Assembly: GCA_946894095.1 (NCBI GenBank) | Contig: OX335646.2 | Location: 11,030,077-11,094,076, forward strand | Direction of reading: 5' to 3' | DNA length: 64,000 nt | Source: Incurvaria masculella | Lineage: Eukaryota > Arthropoda > Insecta > Lepidoptera > Incurvariidae | Shown: one piece after another, positions 20,909 through 33,457 of the stretch | How positions within the stretch are numbered: position 1 is the stretch's first letter | How the letters are laid out: each line of letters opens with the position of its first letter | The notes under the pieces: model-generated | Databases searched by the model: none | What the model saw: the letters and a program-made list of their open reading frames with translations, nothing else | What the model was told of the DNA's origin: nothing | Position numbers and translations under genes: made by a program

Positions 20909-21276
20909 GTCAGCCTCGGTAGCTCAGTGTGCGACGCCTTGCGAATCGATAAGCTGGGGAAACACCTCCGAGCGCGGTTAGGTTCTGGATGGGTGACCAT
21001 TTTCAACCGTTGAGGCTGGCAGTGGTTCGGATTCCACGTAAAACTGTAGGTCCCCTTCCTTACTTACTAGGTGGTAGGGTTAATCCCGCCCGGGTTGGTA
21101 CCATCGCATTGAATGAACGATGGTCGAAGCGGCAATGAAAATTGTCTGTGTTTTCCATCCAGTTCAATGAAGCCGAGCAATATAAGGAAGGTCCTGGCAT
21201 GGTCTTTAGTTCCCATGTGGTGTGTTAGGCTAATATCAGTTCGTTATTAGCCATCCATGTCCAGTTACATAAAAAA
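20909..21276 (+). repeat. SINE copy S8, full length, 5S-type head
   Basis: Best + strand copy. The head is at 20909-21020: terminal helix partners gtcagcctcgg and ccgttgaggctggc enclose a 5S-rRNA-like core, gagcgcggttagg...ggatgggtgaccat, that corresponds to the 5S box A/intermediate/box C segment. The body runs from cacgtaaaactgtaggtcccc through gggttggtaccatcgcattgaatg to tggtgtgttaggctaatatc. The tail is atccatgtccagttacataaaaaa. Confidence 0.8.
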
Positions 21277-23690
21277 TATATAATAATATCATAAATATAA
21301 TTTCAAGTAAACTATGTATTGAATTATATAATAGTTAATGGAAATTAATAACAGAGTTCCCAAGTTCCTTTTACTGCAAGTTCGACGAAAATAAACTTCG
21401 AATTTGTCTCTATTTCCGGTGTAACGACATATAGCAAACGACTTTACTCGTACTGTCTCTACGAGAAGCTAGTCGGTCAGAGTAGGCATCACCCCGGGCT
21501 GAGGGGGCGAGGGGGGTGGGCGGGAGGCGGCGGACGCGCTAAGTGCTCGGAAGTTTATTCAGCTCCTCACCTGTCCGTCGTGGCGCGTTGTCTTCCCCTC
21601 GCGCCACTGTCGCTCGTGTTTACAATGGGCTCAATTAACGAAGCCCGCTCGTCTCGCCCCCAGCCTCCGACGGACATAACCGTCGTCGATAGCTCATAAT
21701 GCCCCTAATGGACGCTGGAGAGGTGTTATCGGAGATTTATCAGCTTGCTGTCTCATTTTGCGTATCATTTTCAGGCAATTATTATTGTCTTAAGTTCCAA
21801 ATTATGGGTATTTGATGAGTGGTCACCTAATCCGAAAGCTTTCAATTGATGGTAAGTGTTATGAGTTCGGCTTGGCTGTGGAATGGAGCGGGAACGCAAG
21901 TTTTACCTAAGAGATGAATGCTGCGCTGCGGAGAAGATGGGGTGGAGTTTCAGGCGACCCGCGGCGTTTAATTAAAGACTAGACTGCAGGAATAGGAGGA
22001 AGTCCAAGTCATAACATTCGTCTTTGCTCGGGAAGTTAGGCAGTTACCTACGTTCAATGTTCTCTAATCTCCTATATATTATGTATATGTATTCGTTATA
22101 ATGAATAGATGTTTACGATGAGACGTTCACAAGATGCACGTCGATGACATGATTCGGTTCAATTCCCGTTAAAAATGCGAACTCGTGCCTGGCCCTGCGC
22201 AATTCAAGTAATTAGATTTGCTGAGCGGCTTTGCAGCGGAGCAAGGCGGAGGAGGCAGAGGTTGCAGCCGACGGCAGCGCGGCGGCGGAGCACAGCGGAG
22301 GTAGGTAATGCGGACCGAGTAATGTAATGAGGTAGGCGGCGGAGGTGCGGCGCAGCGAGGGCAGGAGCAGCGAATGAGTCCCGCGCTCCGTACCGTATAG
22401 TATTTGCGGAGAGCTAATAGAGCAATGAGCTGCGCGCTGCTGCGGTACAGCGGACTGCACTACCCCGCAGCCGCGCTGCCGGCGGCGCCGCTACCGACTG
22501 ATGAATATTGATGGCGTCACCCGGACCCGAGAGAAACGGTCTCGCGATTTTGCGGCTTTCACAGGGTTCGCCCAATTTTAGGAACTACTCAGCTATTGAA
22601 ATGCGTCACAAAAACATAACAACGGTGTTCGCCGATGTGCGCTTTCTTTTATGGCAATGTCAGTGAATGGTGATTAAGATAGATTAGGACACTGTCATGA
22701 CACAGAATAAATAATAATCATGACACGAACCCTTCACGCCATTCTATCACGACAAACCATCTCTCCAGCGACCATACCCATCAGTCTCGATTTACCTGGA
22801 AAGCTGGTTGCGCGCGGATTGAAACAGCCAGGACGCACTTGCTTGTCAGGCAACAAATAATGTCCACTCCTGCAGTTTTTATAACGGTTGTCAGAGCGAT
22901 TTTCTCGGTAGAAAACCTTGCTTTAAATACCGTGCTCCAGAATCGTTCCGTCCATATAATTGAAAGAAATGCCATTTACCTTAAGAATGCATGGAAACAT
23001 TTACTACTACTGTGTGTAATTTTGAAAAGCAATTCAGAGCGATCAAGAAGGAAATAAATAATAAAAAAAAAATTAAAAGAGATTGTTTTAATTTTTTTTA
23101 TACATCTATTAAATCTCAAGTTAGAATATATTAGAGCATGCTAGGAAAAAAGTTTATGTCTTCGATTTTCCTACCATCGAGTCGAAATTGGTGCACTCGA
23201 CAAATGTATACCCGAATAAGCCTAATTACTGGTACCTGCCAGATAAGGCGGTGTTACCATATCAATTTAAAAGCGACATGTTCGAAATAAAGACGGAAAC
23301 ACGAATAAAGAAATAATAATAGGAAAAGGAGGCGGTAAAGGCTGGTAACTTAGGTTGTAAGATAGCAGAAGAGAGGAGGTAGCCGAGATTTTTCGACAGC
23401 CGCGGCCGCTCCTCCTCGTAACCGCTTCCGCACCGCTGCCGCCGACGCCTCGCCCCCGCCGCCACCGCGGTCGCCGACGCAGCTTCCTTCGCCGCCCATC
23501 TAATCTCCGGAATGGGCGTCGACCCTCTCGGAGTCACCAGCGAACAAAAGATCTTGTGCGGAAGCTTGTATTCACCGAGTACACTCAACGCGCTCGAGGC
23601 TCGAATAGGGCTACACGCAATTCGTCCCGCTTACATCAATAAGCAGCAAAAATTATGATGACCAGAGGCGTTACTATGGTAAATTAACTC
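21277..23690. other. Unassigned with several GC-rich, CpG-rich patches
   Basis: GC-rich patches at about 21485-21730, 22220-22520 and 23395-23545. Open frames there are Ala/Pro/Ser/Arg-rich and lack domain features. They could be regulatory CpG-rich islands of a host gene, but nothing in the sequence proves it. Confidence 0.45.
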
Positions 23691-23862
23691 GCCAGGTGAA
23701 CAGTCAAGTGAATAATTAAATCTGAACTTTAGTTGCATTTCTTATCACGGTAACTGGTAAATTTCAGTTCCTTTGGCCAAATAATACGTCGTTTGACAAT
23801 TAGCATTGTACGAAATGCAACTAAACGTCAGATTTAATCACTCACTTGCCTGTTCACCTGGC
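23691..23862. mobile_element. Hairpin MITE
   Basis: Arms gccaggtgaacagtcaagtga...ttaaatctgaac and their imperfect complement gtcagatttaatcactcacttgcctgttcacctggc. Inner pair agttgcattt and aaatgcaact. A diverged relative lies at 6255-6380. Confidence 0.7.
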
Positions 23863-24499
23863 CAGTATTCACTTTTAGTATTACAATCTATGTTACTTTA
23901 CAAGTTATGTTACGAGGAGTTAGGATCTAACGAAAACTAACGAGTAACCCTTTCTTACGTCACTTTGGCACGTATGGACGTCACTTTTGACATTGCTTTC
24001 GGTTTGCGTCAGTTATAGCCGTTTTTATGAACTTTTTCATGTGTTGGTTGCATTTTTTACTCTGTTTTTTTTTGTATGTTAAAATGATTTTAGATTGATT
24101 GTAAACACGGAAACAGATGAGTTTGAGCGGCGCGCATCGCCTGCTTTCTGTCATACATTTTATCTATGGCTCGGTCGCCTTCTAGGTTCGCGGAAGTCTA
24201 AATGGCAAGGGGACTTGCTTCCCGTTTCACAATTAAAAAAAATATTATTACCAAACTACCACAATAGTGAAACGAAAAATTGGTTCTATTTACGATGAAA
24301 TCCGATTCAAAATTATATCTATTCGCGACGGGAGGAAATTGCTAGATCTCTGTTTTTTTATTTTGATTGTCATACGAGTATTATGTAAATATAACAGGTT
24401 GATTTACACTCCGACGTTGGGATGTTGAGAGTAAATCCCCGACCGCGTGTCGCCCGCCCCCGCGATCCCTTCTTATGACTGATTTTTGACTGATACATT
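23863..24499. other. Unassigned AT-rich sequence
   Basis: No gene or repeat recognised. Confidence 0.45.
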
Positions 24500-25266
24500 T
24501 TGACTTTTACTTTTTTTATGTTAAGAGCGGCATATCGCGTACGCCAGGACCTAAAGGTGCCCGACGACGCCCATGGGTTTTCGAACATTCATGGGGGCTG
24601 CGAAAACCATGCCGGCTTGGTGGGTTCAAACGAGGTGTGAACAACCAGGTGCTTGTTCACACCACGTTTGAAGGACGCCAGAATGTCGACTGTGAATTTG
24701 TGCATTTTCTCCCTGTTTTGCGTTGACCAAGGCTAGAAAGAGGACGGATGAACAGCGTTATGCAGCTCCGACGAGCATTCTCCATGGTAAAAACGATAGA
24801 AGACAGAGAGAGACCCACATCCATTCTGAGTTGGAGGGTCTCCAAATTTAGGGATACCTCGGGGTCGTCGGCGAGACGCACGTCCCGACGCTGTATCGAG
24901 TCCAGAGAGCCAAGCAGGTGCTTAGCTGAGCCGACCCACAAATGCGAACAGTACTCCACGCAAGACCTTATCTGCGCCGTGTAAAAAAGCAGTTTATGGT
25001 CAGGCGTGAAGTACTGATGTTGAGGACTTCCAGCTTTTTTGAGGCGAGCTTGCTTTATCCTCAATATGGCATCCGAAATTAATGTCATGCGTCAGATCAA
25101 CACCAAGGATTCCTATGTAGTCGTCAATATGTAGACTTTCTCCCTGGAAGGTCGAAGCCGTACTGAACGGAGTTCGCTTCGCACTGAATACGCACGCCTG
25201 CGTCTTGCTTGCGATAAACTCGACGAGGTTCTGGAGACCCCCGGAAACTTTTTCCAAGGTGAACGA
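24500..25266 (-). pseudogene. LINE fragment, family B, 3' part
   Basis: Read on the - strand from 25266 to about 24500: a thumb segment (NLVEFIASKTQACVF, LGVDLTHDINFGCHIEDKA) followed by the C-terminal region FYTAQIRSCVEYCSHLW and SIQRRDVRL, which are standard signatures of Jockey/CR1-superfamily LINE ORF2 proteins, and then a 3' tail. One frame change separates the two open stretches. The copy at 57100-58540 is the same family, and comparison suggests an internal deletion in the present copy just before the SFKRGV-like tail. The upstream part, with the reverse transcriptase box, lies beyond a hAT-like insertion at 26867-27110. Confidence 0.7.
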
Positions 25267-25575
25267 CAGCGCCGGATTTAAGGGAGGGCAACCTGGGCAA
25301 CTGCCCCGGGCATCCACAAAAGAGGAGGCCCCCACATAAATAGTACTGGAAAAAAGTTTGGTCAATCCAAATATGCTTGCCTTGAGCACTTATTTTATGA
25401 TAAAAATATCTTCAGTTCTTTTATTTGAATTTTCCATTAATTGATTCAGAAATATTTTTTATTTGTTTAGTTATCATTTCTTTTTATAACAGTGTTGTTT
25501 ACATCAATGATATGTATATCCGGAATTTACGACGATTAAATGTAACAAAAAAAAAACAAATTATTTAAAAATATA

Positions 25576-26390
25576 AAAACCCGACAGCGTAAAAAAATGC
25601 AACTTGAAATTTAAAAAAATACTTTTTAAAGGAACTGAAAAAAGAGAAACAAGTTGAAAAATATTTTTTTGTGTTTGAATGATGGTTGACAGTGTTCACA
25701 TACGTAGCCGGAGGCATCAAATATCCTCAATACGTTCCATCATGAATAACTAGCGATTTAATTGATTATAAAAAACCGGCCAAGTGCGAGTCGGACTCGC
25801 ACACGAAGGGTTCCGTACCATCGTAAAAAATAAAACAAAAAAATCACGTTTTTTGTATGGGAGCCCCCTTTAATTTTAATTATTTTTTAATCTTACCTAT
25901 TTGTTGTTATAACGGCAAAATAAATACACACTCTGTGAAAATTTCAGCTGTCTACCTGTTACGGTTACTGAGATACAGCCCTGTGACAGACGGACAGACG
26001 GACGGACGGACGGACGGACGGACGGACGGACAGCGGAGGCTTAGTAATAGGGTTCCGTTTTCACCCTTTGGGTACGGAACCCTAATAGGTGGAGCAAGAA
26101 AATACGTGGTGGGAGAAATTCAATATCCTAACTTTCATATTTTATATCTAAAGTAAGGTTGTTTTTTCTTGTTCTCACCAATCATGAAACTTGCATAGGT
26201 ACACACCATAAACGGATTTAATAAAAAAATATTAATCTATCTTATGCCTCCGACTGCGTTTATGAACACTGTCAACCATCATTCAAACACAAACAAAATA
26301 TAGTTTTTCAACTTGTGTCTCTCTTTTCAGTTCCTTTACTAAGTAATTTATAAAATTTAAAGTTGCATTTTTTACTCTGTCGCGTTTTTT
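25576..26390. mobile_element. Fold-back element inside the hAT-like element
   Basis: Arms of about 150 bp: left aacccgacagcgtaaaa...caacttgaaa...gaatgatggttgacagtg...gccggaggcat, right its imperfect complement from atgcctccgact (26247) to ctctgtcgcgtttt (about 26388). The interarm region carries R4. Confidence 0.65.
25769..26083 (+). repeat. Interspersed (GACG)n repeat, copy R4
   Basis: Canonical full-length copy starting aaaaaccggccaagtgcgag and ending gggtacggaaccctaa. It carries an uninterrupted ggac array at about 25995-26032 and lies in the loop of the fold-back element. Confidence 0.88.
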
Positions 26391-26866
26391 TTATTAATTT
26401 GTTTTATTTGAATTATTTTTGGTTTTCGTAGAGCATGAATTTATCATTATTATGTTTATTGTTTATTCATCATCCATAGACAGTACACTGCACTCGGATT
26501 CGATAAATTTTATCATTAGCCAGTTTGGTCTACAACCGCCCTATCAAATGTGGTACCTTTGAGCTTATGAACTATTACATCCTAACTAAGGTTTAAAGGC
26601 GAAACCCTGCAATCATTTATTTTTCTTGCTCGTGTAACGTATCAAAATAAAACGTTCAAGGTTCAATCCGTACACCAACTCCTAGTTTATTATTTTGAAT
26701 AATATAACATGTTAATAATATGTAAAATGTTCCGGACTTGTTTTCAAAAGGAACCCAACTTTGGTAAAGCCGTGCTTTTCCTTCCCACTGATCCCAACGA
26801 AATCCTTGTTGAGGGCCTCCACTGCTTTGTTGCCCTATGGCCCCCACACCTCTAAATCCGGCCCTG

Positions 26867-27110
26867 GTGAACGAGGCGCCGCCTATCCTCCTCCACTTCA
26901 GCCCTGCTTGCCGTCTGGTGACTGGTGTACCTGGCTAGCACCGTGCTGTCATCTGCGTGGCAATCAATGTCGCCCAAATGAGCAGGTCATTGATCCATCC
27001 GCCATCATCCAGGCGTAAATTCGCCGCAAACAGGCCCACGAGAAGGTCGGCCTTCTCCTTGGCGAAGAAAGCGAGTAATCCGTAAGGCTTCTACAATGGT
27101 GGAAGTGAGG
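26867..27110 (-). pseudogene. LINE fragment, family B, reverse transcriptase part
   Basis: Upstream half of the LINE interrupted by the hAT-like element. On the - strand it reads DIDCHADDSTVLARY at about 26915-26975, the reverse transcriptase catalytic box (YADD-like, here HADD), followed by RAEVEEDRRRLVH, which joins the thumb segment across the insertion. Degenerate, with stops. Confidence 0.65.
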
Positions 27111-29034
27111 AGCGGCAGAAATGGCGTTGCATTTAAAGAAAAAATATGATTCGCTTTGTAAGAATTGCTTCCAAACAATCGTTTCAACAATATTTTGGAA
27201 AAAGTGTGTAAGAAGAAAGTAAATGTGTTTTGTTAAGAGGTTAATGAGATGATCATGTTCCAACAATGGCTCGTGCCCAACTCCTCAGTCAAATTAAGAA
27301 TATTGTTTTTATTCTTTGCACATTAAATTAATCAATCTACGTCAGTCCGTTTTTATTTTGAACATTAAGCCTGGATTTCACGAATTGATGATTATTCTTA
27401 CTTCGACACTAAATGGGCCCGTATTAGTAAAGTGCTGATTATCTTGTACTGGTATGGTTTGCAAGCTGGAAAGCAACGCTTTTCACTGTGACGATTAAGC
27501 TAATCAGCAGATGATGAAACAGACCCTGACTTATATTTACCAGTGATACGCATCTAAAATGTTGTATGCAAATACAAAAAGGCATATATCATGGATACAA
27601 GTTAAGTTATCAAAAAAACAAAACCTACAGACATAGCTCTCAGTTGAATAATTTGATGTGCAACATTTCAGAAAATATTTCTTAATTTGACTGAGGAATC
27701 GGGCGCGAGCCATTGGTATGGAACTCGATCACCGAATCGCTTGCCGACGTGAATGCACCCTGTGTTTCCCGCGGACGCCACGAACAAATCGCAAGCGGCA
27801 AGACAGGCGTGCGGCACAGAGCCGCGCGGAGGGCCAGCGGCGGCACCGCACAGCTCCCCCCCCACCCCTCCCTCCCCCCACACCGCTTCCGCCACTGCCG
27901 GCTCCCCGTCGTAATATTTCACACGGAAATTGTGCTGAAAATTTAAGCGGCAGGTAATCATTGTATAATCGAGGCAATTTGCCGGCTTTCGCCTTAACTT
28001 CGTGAACTCGGTGTAAAAGTACAATCTGATGAATTTATGATACGGAACTTGTGGAAGAAGTGAAGTAATTCATTGCTCGCAGAGGAGCGGACTTTAATTA
28101 ATCACATCATCTACTAGGGTATCCAATTAGAATGTTCGAGAGCGACACGACGTGACTTTTAACTCTGGAGGGCTTAGAACCCCCTGTCACCAATCGGATA
28201 AAATACGAATGTTGAAGCAATGACCCATTATTTAAAGGACTGGAACCAGCAAGCATTACTTTCGCGGGCATTGCATCTACAATTTCCGCCACGCACTCTA
28301 TACCCATAATTTGGAATTCTACCAATAAACTTTTAATTTAATCTGCTAGACATCCAGGCATCCAAACGATTCCTCTTAAGCATATGTAATGTTCTGTGTT
28401 GCTTCATCTAGTGTAAATATTTATGTTCTACATTATGTGTTTTCGAGGGAAGCGTAGTGGAGGCAGGCGTAGCTTAATTTTAATTTATAATATTTTATTA
28501 ATGTGTCATTGTACCCTGTTCTCTGTTCTTCTCCAAATAAATAAATAAATAATAATAAATAAAATCATTCTTATAATTCAATCAATAATTCTCCGGTAAT
28601 CAATGCCAACACAGTGTTTCAGATCATACACGTTCGTTGCGGACATTGACTGCAAGAACCACAGATTAAGTAAATAAGAGCTAGATGGGTTAAAGCGCAC
28701 GGGATCGTGTCGGCATATATCAAGCCTGGCATATAGTCCTACTGTACGCGCGGCGCGAGCGCATCGTTCTTGCTTTTTGTCGAAATACCGATCTGGGCGG
28801 TGCAAATATGTAAAGTTTTAGTGAACATGTGAATATCCAAACACATAGAACATCACATCACATGTAAGTGTACTGTAATTGTTAATATTCTAATTTTAAA
28901 CATTTTTTAAAGGTCATCACGAGTAGTCTGCGTTAGAAGTGAGTTAGTGATGTGACCGTGTCGCAGTATGTATCGACACATTGGAATTGGATAGCTTAAG
29001 AAAGCCCACAATCTCCACGATTGGAGATTGACCT
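27111..29034. other. Unassigned with a GC-rich patch
   Basis: GC-rich at about 27740-27910, including a c-rich run. A microsatellite of aaat/aat units lies at about 28530-28565, possibly the 3' tail of an unrecognised LINE. No exon could be supported. Confidence 0.45.
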
Positions 29035-29790
29035 ACTTGGAGACTCCACCTACTGTCATGATTTAAGGTGGCCCATCCCGCTCATCTCCCCATACAAAAG
29101 GGGAAAGAGGATCACGCCCATATTTCTTGTCAGAGATCCAAACTTTTGCTCAAAATAGCTTTATTTGATCGAACTAGATGTCTGATGACCATTGGCATTG
29201 TAAAATTGTGGTTGGTTTCGAAGTTATAAGGTCTGAAAGTTCGCATTTTTCGCGCGTTTTTGAGAATAACTTTGGAGGTGGATTACGCAATGATAAAGTA
29301 AGAACATCTTAAAAAGATTTGTCATCAGACATAGCTTATTAAATCAAGATTTATAATCTATTTGGTTATTGTTCGATTTTGTACTACAGCGGTCGTGGTT
29401 TACTTTTAGCTATACGTCGTTTTGAAATTAAAATTTTCGTAAATCTTACCAAATCATACACTATGCACATTGTCTTTTTTGTGGACATGTTGCATCTTCC
29501 TCATTACAGAGCCTGTCTTATTCTTTGAAACAGAGAAGGTCCCAGAGCGCAACAGCACGGTTTTGTACCGTGCCCGCGAATGAGTTGGGCCCGCCGGGTT
29601 GGGCCACCTTAAGCCCTCAACACACCACAATCCTAAAGAAATAAGGCGTCATGCAGGACCTCTTTTCATTTATATGAGCACAGGTATATTGAATTTAATG
29701 GAAAACACGAATATTTTTCGTTGCGGCTGCAACCACTTTTTATCAAATGCGATGGTACCAAACCGAGTGGCCACCACCAAATAGCACTAG
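29035..29790 (-). repeat. SINE copy S9, interrupted by a TTAA-flanked element
   Basis: The SINE on the - strand is present as 29035-29062 (ccacctactgtcatgat) and 29613-29790 (gccctcaacacaccacaatcc, gcgtcatgcaggacc, tttaatggaaaacacg, caaatgcgatggtacc). The break is exactly at a TTAA, which reads tgatTTAAgccc in the rejoined SINE. Confidence 0.65.
29063..29612. mobile_element. piggyBac-type MITE in a SINE
   Basis: About 550 bp flanked by TTAA at both ends (29063-29066 and 29609-29612). Inverted tips are ggtggccca and tgggccacc, with further imperfect pairing inward (cccgctcat and atgagttgggccc). Internal inverted copies of gatgtctgatgac and gtcatcagacat are also present. The TTAA target and lack of coding capacity suggest a piggyBac-mobilised non-autonomous element, although the tips do not begin with the CCC of classic piggyBac. 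Confidence 0.7.
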
Positions 29791-29796
29791 TTAATG

Positions 29797-29908
29797 TTTT
29801 ATGGAACTGGATATGGATGGCTAATACCACACCTACTGTCATGATATAAACCTAACCCACCACACGGAAACTAGAGCCATTCCAGGACCTTCCGCATATT
29901 GCACGGAT
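29797..29908 (-). repeat. SINE copy S10, 3' part
   Basis: Complement-sense SINE tail and distal body: ggatatggatggctaataccacacctactgtcatgatataaacctaacccaccac...gccattccaggaccttccgcatattgcacgg. It lies just after S9 in the same orientation and is truncated. Confidence 0.65.
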
Positions 29909-32116
29909 TCTGGCCGGAAAAAATATAAATGTATAAACATTTTACTATTTATTAAAGCATAGTAAAAGATCTGTTCAATCAAACTTTTATCAGATTGTAT
30001 TGAACTTTGTACACTCTTAATTTGTTTAAATAGGCAATAAACGAATTAAATTGTTATCATTATTCACCATTTATGTGGTAACACATGTGGTTAACTTTTT
30101 CTCTCATCCTATAAAAATGTATAAAAGTTGTTTAGGTTACAGGTTCATTGCCCATAGTGTTGTGCATGCATATCCTTTTCTATGATCATTTTATTTCTAG
30201 TTCATAAAATAATTTATTTGTTGCAACATTATCTTATTCGATTTAAGGGGGAAACAAGGCAAATATGGTCGGAGTCACGTGGGAAACGTCGTTGGATGCA
30301 TGGAAAATGCATTTATAATTAGTATATCAAAACAATAACTATAACAAACTTACAGAAGTAATAGCTTTGATCTTTCATGAGAGTGGAAAAACTAATAAAC
30401 TTCCTCTAGGATTGGACGCCCTCCAAGGGGGTCGCCGGGCTTATGTCTTGGCGGTTGAATGCTGGTTGTTAATTGTACATGAAAAAAAAAATAATTATCA
30501 TCATCATTATCATTATTATAGTTCGCTGATAAACTTTCCTTAAATTCCTTCCTAACCCGTCCTAAAAATCCTTGAATAGAAAACTTTCAACCTAAGAAAT
30601 GTCAACAACTCGTGTTAGGAGTACATACTCTAATATTTTATACTGAATAACAAGTTCGGTCTATTCACCGCCAAAGAGCCACCTCCACCTTCGCTCCATA
30701 CCGCCTCCGCCACCTTCGTGCAAATAAAATTGTCGTAGCAACGCGTAGAGCCGCTACGGGGAAATGGAGTGCTACGACAGAAAGCGTAGCGCGGCAGCGC
30801 GGAAAGTGAGTGGCGCGACGGGATACGGTGGGTGACGACGATAACGAGACAGCTGATGGCGCGGCGCGCTGTGGGCGGGCGGCGATGTGCGGTGCACTGA
30901 TGAACACTGACTCATTTTTCTTTTCGCAATAATTACTATAACTCATATTCGTAAAAGTCTTCAAGCAGGAACTGGCCTGAAATATGATCGACGAGGACTA
31001 AATAATATGGAGACGCAATTTTCAGCAAATTGAAATATAGAGTTCGTGCCAAAATAGGATATTGCTAAGCTGAAGGGTCATCGGAAACACATTCCGTTCG
31101 GATTTATTGCGAGATGAGCTTCAATTATTTATCCTTCAACCTTCCGAAATTCCTAGCGTCTCGTCGGCCGCGATGGGTGGGTCATCTGGTCTTTTCATCC
31201 GTCGAGGGCGCGGCGAGAGGGGTGCGGGGGTGGGCGGAGGTGGCGGGGCGTGAGAGAGAGCACGTGGCCGCGGCTATTGAAAGCAGTTGAAGCGTACTCC
31301 TCCAGCACCGCGCCGATCCGCGCCTCCACCTAGAACACATTCCAATTTGCAATTATCACGCCAAAGCGCTGTTAGTGCGAGAAGAACCTCTGAATGAAAA
31401 GCAGTTCATTACTTCATCGTCAATGTTTTTGATTTGGTTTAAATTGATAATATTATGATACATTATTTGCTCTAAGGTCTGCAAAAATACTGGCCAGTTC
31501 GAGGTTTTTTTCTTTTTTTTTTCTTTCTTTGTCTTTCCCATTATTTATCTCCTTTTAACCCCTTTAAGTCTTTAGCATTAACTCAGAATTTCTGACTAAA
31601 TCCACAGTGGCTTTGCCTGCAACAAACTTTATTTGTTTAAATTAAAGTTTTGGTGAACTCTTTTTTGCATGTATAAGGAATTTGTATGTACATGCGGACT
31701 TGAATTTGGATAACTTTAATTGAAAGCTTTGTTCAGAATATGCATGTTTTATCAAAATTAAGACCAATTCAATGGAACTTGATGTATGGCCTCTTTATAA
31801 AAAAAGTAATAAATATAATTTTGTTTATTTCAAGAATTTTACTGGTTTTAAGTTAATATCAATTCGAGGATATGATTAAAGGATTTTTAGAATCAAATTA
31901 GGTCTAATAATATATAAAATATTATTGCTAAGTAGCGTTTTATGCACTATGACATATAATTCTAAAAATCAATCCTATATTATTTCTACGATATTGAAAA
32001 CTGTTCACAAATATTAAAACAGCGCAAAGTAATATGCTTTCCAATAAATGTTCATAGTGGGCACATTGTTGACAGTTCAGAATCAATCTGAAATTACCAA
32101 AATAACTATACATACA
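29909..32116. other. Unassigned with GC-rich patches
   Basis: GC-rich patches at about 30665-30890 and 31150-31330. Several A/T runs. Simple (atc)n-like sequence at about 30492-30520. No gene or repeat recognised with confidence. Confidence 0.45.
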
Positions 32117-32934
32117 TCACTACATAGTATAAAACAAAGTCGCTTTCTCTGTCCCTATAAGCCTATATCCCTATGTACGCTTACATCTTTAGAACTACGC
32201 AACCGATTTTTATGCGTTTTTTTTAATAGATAGAGTGATTGAAGAGGATGGTTTATATGTATGGTCAATAAATAATGGAGAAATACTGTTATTTTTGAGT
32301 TTTCCAATGTGATGTCGTAAAAAAATTCATTTTTTCCGCTTACATTGCAAACGCAGGCTGAACCCTACGAGATTTATCAAAATAACGTACTAAGTATTGT
32401 ACACATTGAAAAAGTCTACAGAAAACTCCGCGATGGTATATGTCTATCTCTTATGGATATCCCACAATAACATTTTTTTGTCATTTACTTTTTACAACAA
32501 ATAATGGCTAATTTTCGAAGTGATTTAAACCAATACAGCATTAATCCTTATCCAATTAAATACCTTAAATACATTGTTGATTTAATATAGATCTATATGG
32601 CCCGGTACAGCATGTGATTTAAATGAATATTTTCGAAGATATTACAAATTTAAAAATTGCGGGACGTAGCGTTTGCGGCGGTACCGGCCGACCGGGGCGG
32701 CGGGAGCATGCCTATAAATAGTGCGTCGGAGGCCGCGGTTCTCCATATAGCACTTTGAATTTATTATTTCTCTAATATCTCATAATCATCTAATAATAAT
32801 ATCTAAGTTTTTTTTATTTCAAATATTTCAATATAGGAACTCTACGTAAAAAGGGTTTATTTGTGTATCATTGTGTCAAAATAATATTTTTTTTAATGAT
32901 ATTATGCCCGTGCAAAGCCGCGACGGGCTGCTAG
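32117..32934 (+). mobile_element. Helitron-like non-autonomous element
   Basis: 5' end TCACTACATAGTATAAAAC, preceded by A. The 5' region contains the aactacgcaaccgatttttatgcg...aatagatagagtgattgaagagga block that I associate with lepidopteran Helitrons. The 3' end has a hairpin, gcccgt...acgggc (32906-32928), followed by two bases and CTAG, then T, matching the Helitron 3' rule (hairpin plus CTRR, inserted between A and T). No Rep/helicase frame. A GC-rich interior at about 32655-32740 contains a TATA-like tataaatag at 32711-32719, which may be captured or simply chance. Confidence 0.65.
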
Positions 32935-33457
32935 TTTAATATAAAAGGATAAAAAGACCAAAGTTTATTCATAAGGAAACGAAAATAATTATATTTTATG
33001 TTTTAAATAAATTTAAGCTTGAAAAATTAAGTACTCTCTGAGAAATTATCAAATAGCCTAGTGTCACCTAGCATAGTACGGAGCCTTTAGCATGGAATGG
33101 AAGTAGGCTTATCATACATATAATATATTCTGAATAAAGGTTTGCTTCATTCAATTCTTCGTTGTTTGCCGAAAAAGATGTTTACCACAAATTATCTTCT
33201 GCGTGATCCTGTGGAACATAAAATGCTTTGCGGGTAGCTTATCCCGGGGTAACTGCGGGATATTAAGGGCGAGCACGAAGAAAGGACCTCATAAATCTTG
33301 GTTGAATAAATTCGCAATAGAGCTGGAGACAAATGTTGGTCGCGTACCTACAACGCGCACGTGCCTTGCGCGGCGACACGTGGCGACACGTCGTACCCGC
33401 TCGACACGCCACGCGGTCGTGAGTGTCAAAGAGCCAACGTTTCTAGATAGATGACCG
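32935..33457. other. Unassigned
   Basis: AT-rich followed by a moderately GC-rich stretch near 33340-33430. No repeat or exon recognised. Confidence 0.4.

Larger units (their letters stand above)
25267..26866. mobile_element. hAT-like DNA transposon, non-autonomous, inserted in LINE family B
   Basis: 1600 bp with terminal inverted repeats, left cagcgccggattta and right (complement) cagggccggattta, flanked by the 8-bp direct repeat gtgaacga at 25259-25266 and 26867-26874. CAGGGCCGGATT-type tips and an 8-bp target duplication are characteristic of the hAT superfamily. Removing the element rejoins the LINE. No transposase frame is visible. Inside it lie a fold-back element (25576-26390) and, within that, repeat R4. 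Confidence 0.8.

Noticed and set aside
22212..22460. Open frame on the - strand in a GC-rich patch
   Set aside because: Ala/Ser/Leu-rich composition driven by GC content, no homology signature and no splice-bounded structure.
27713..27977. Three overlapping open frames near a c-rich run
   Set aside because: Composition artefact; frames on both strands are open simultaneously.
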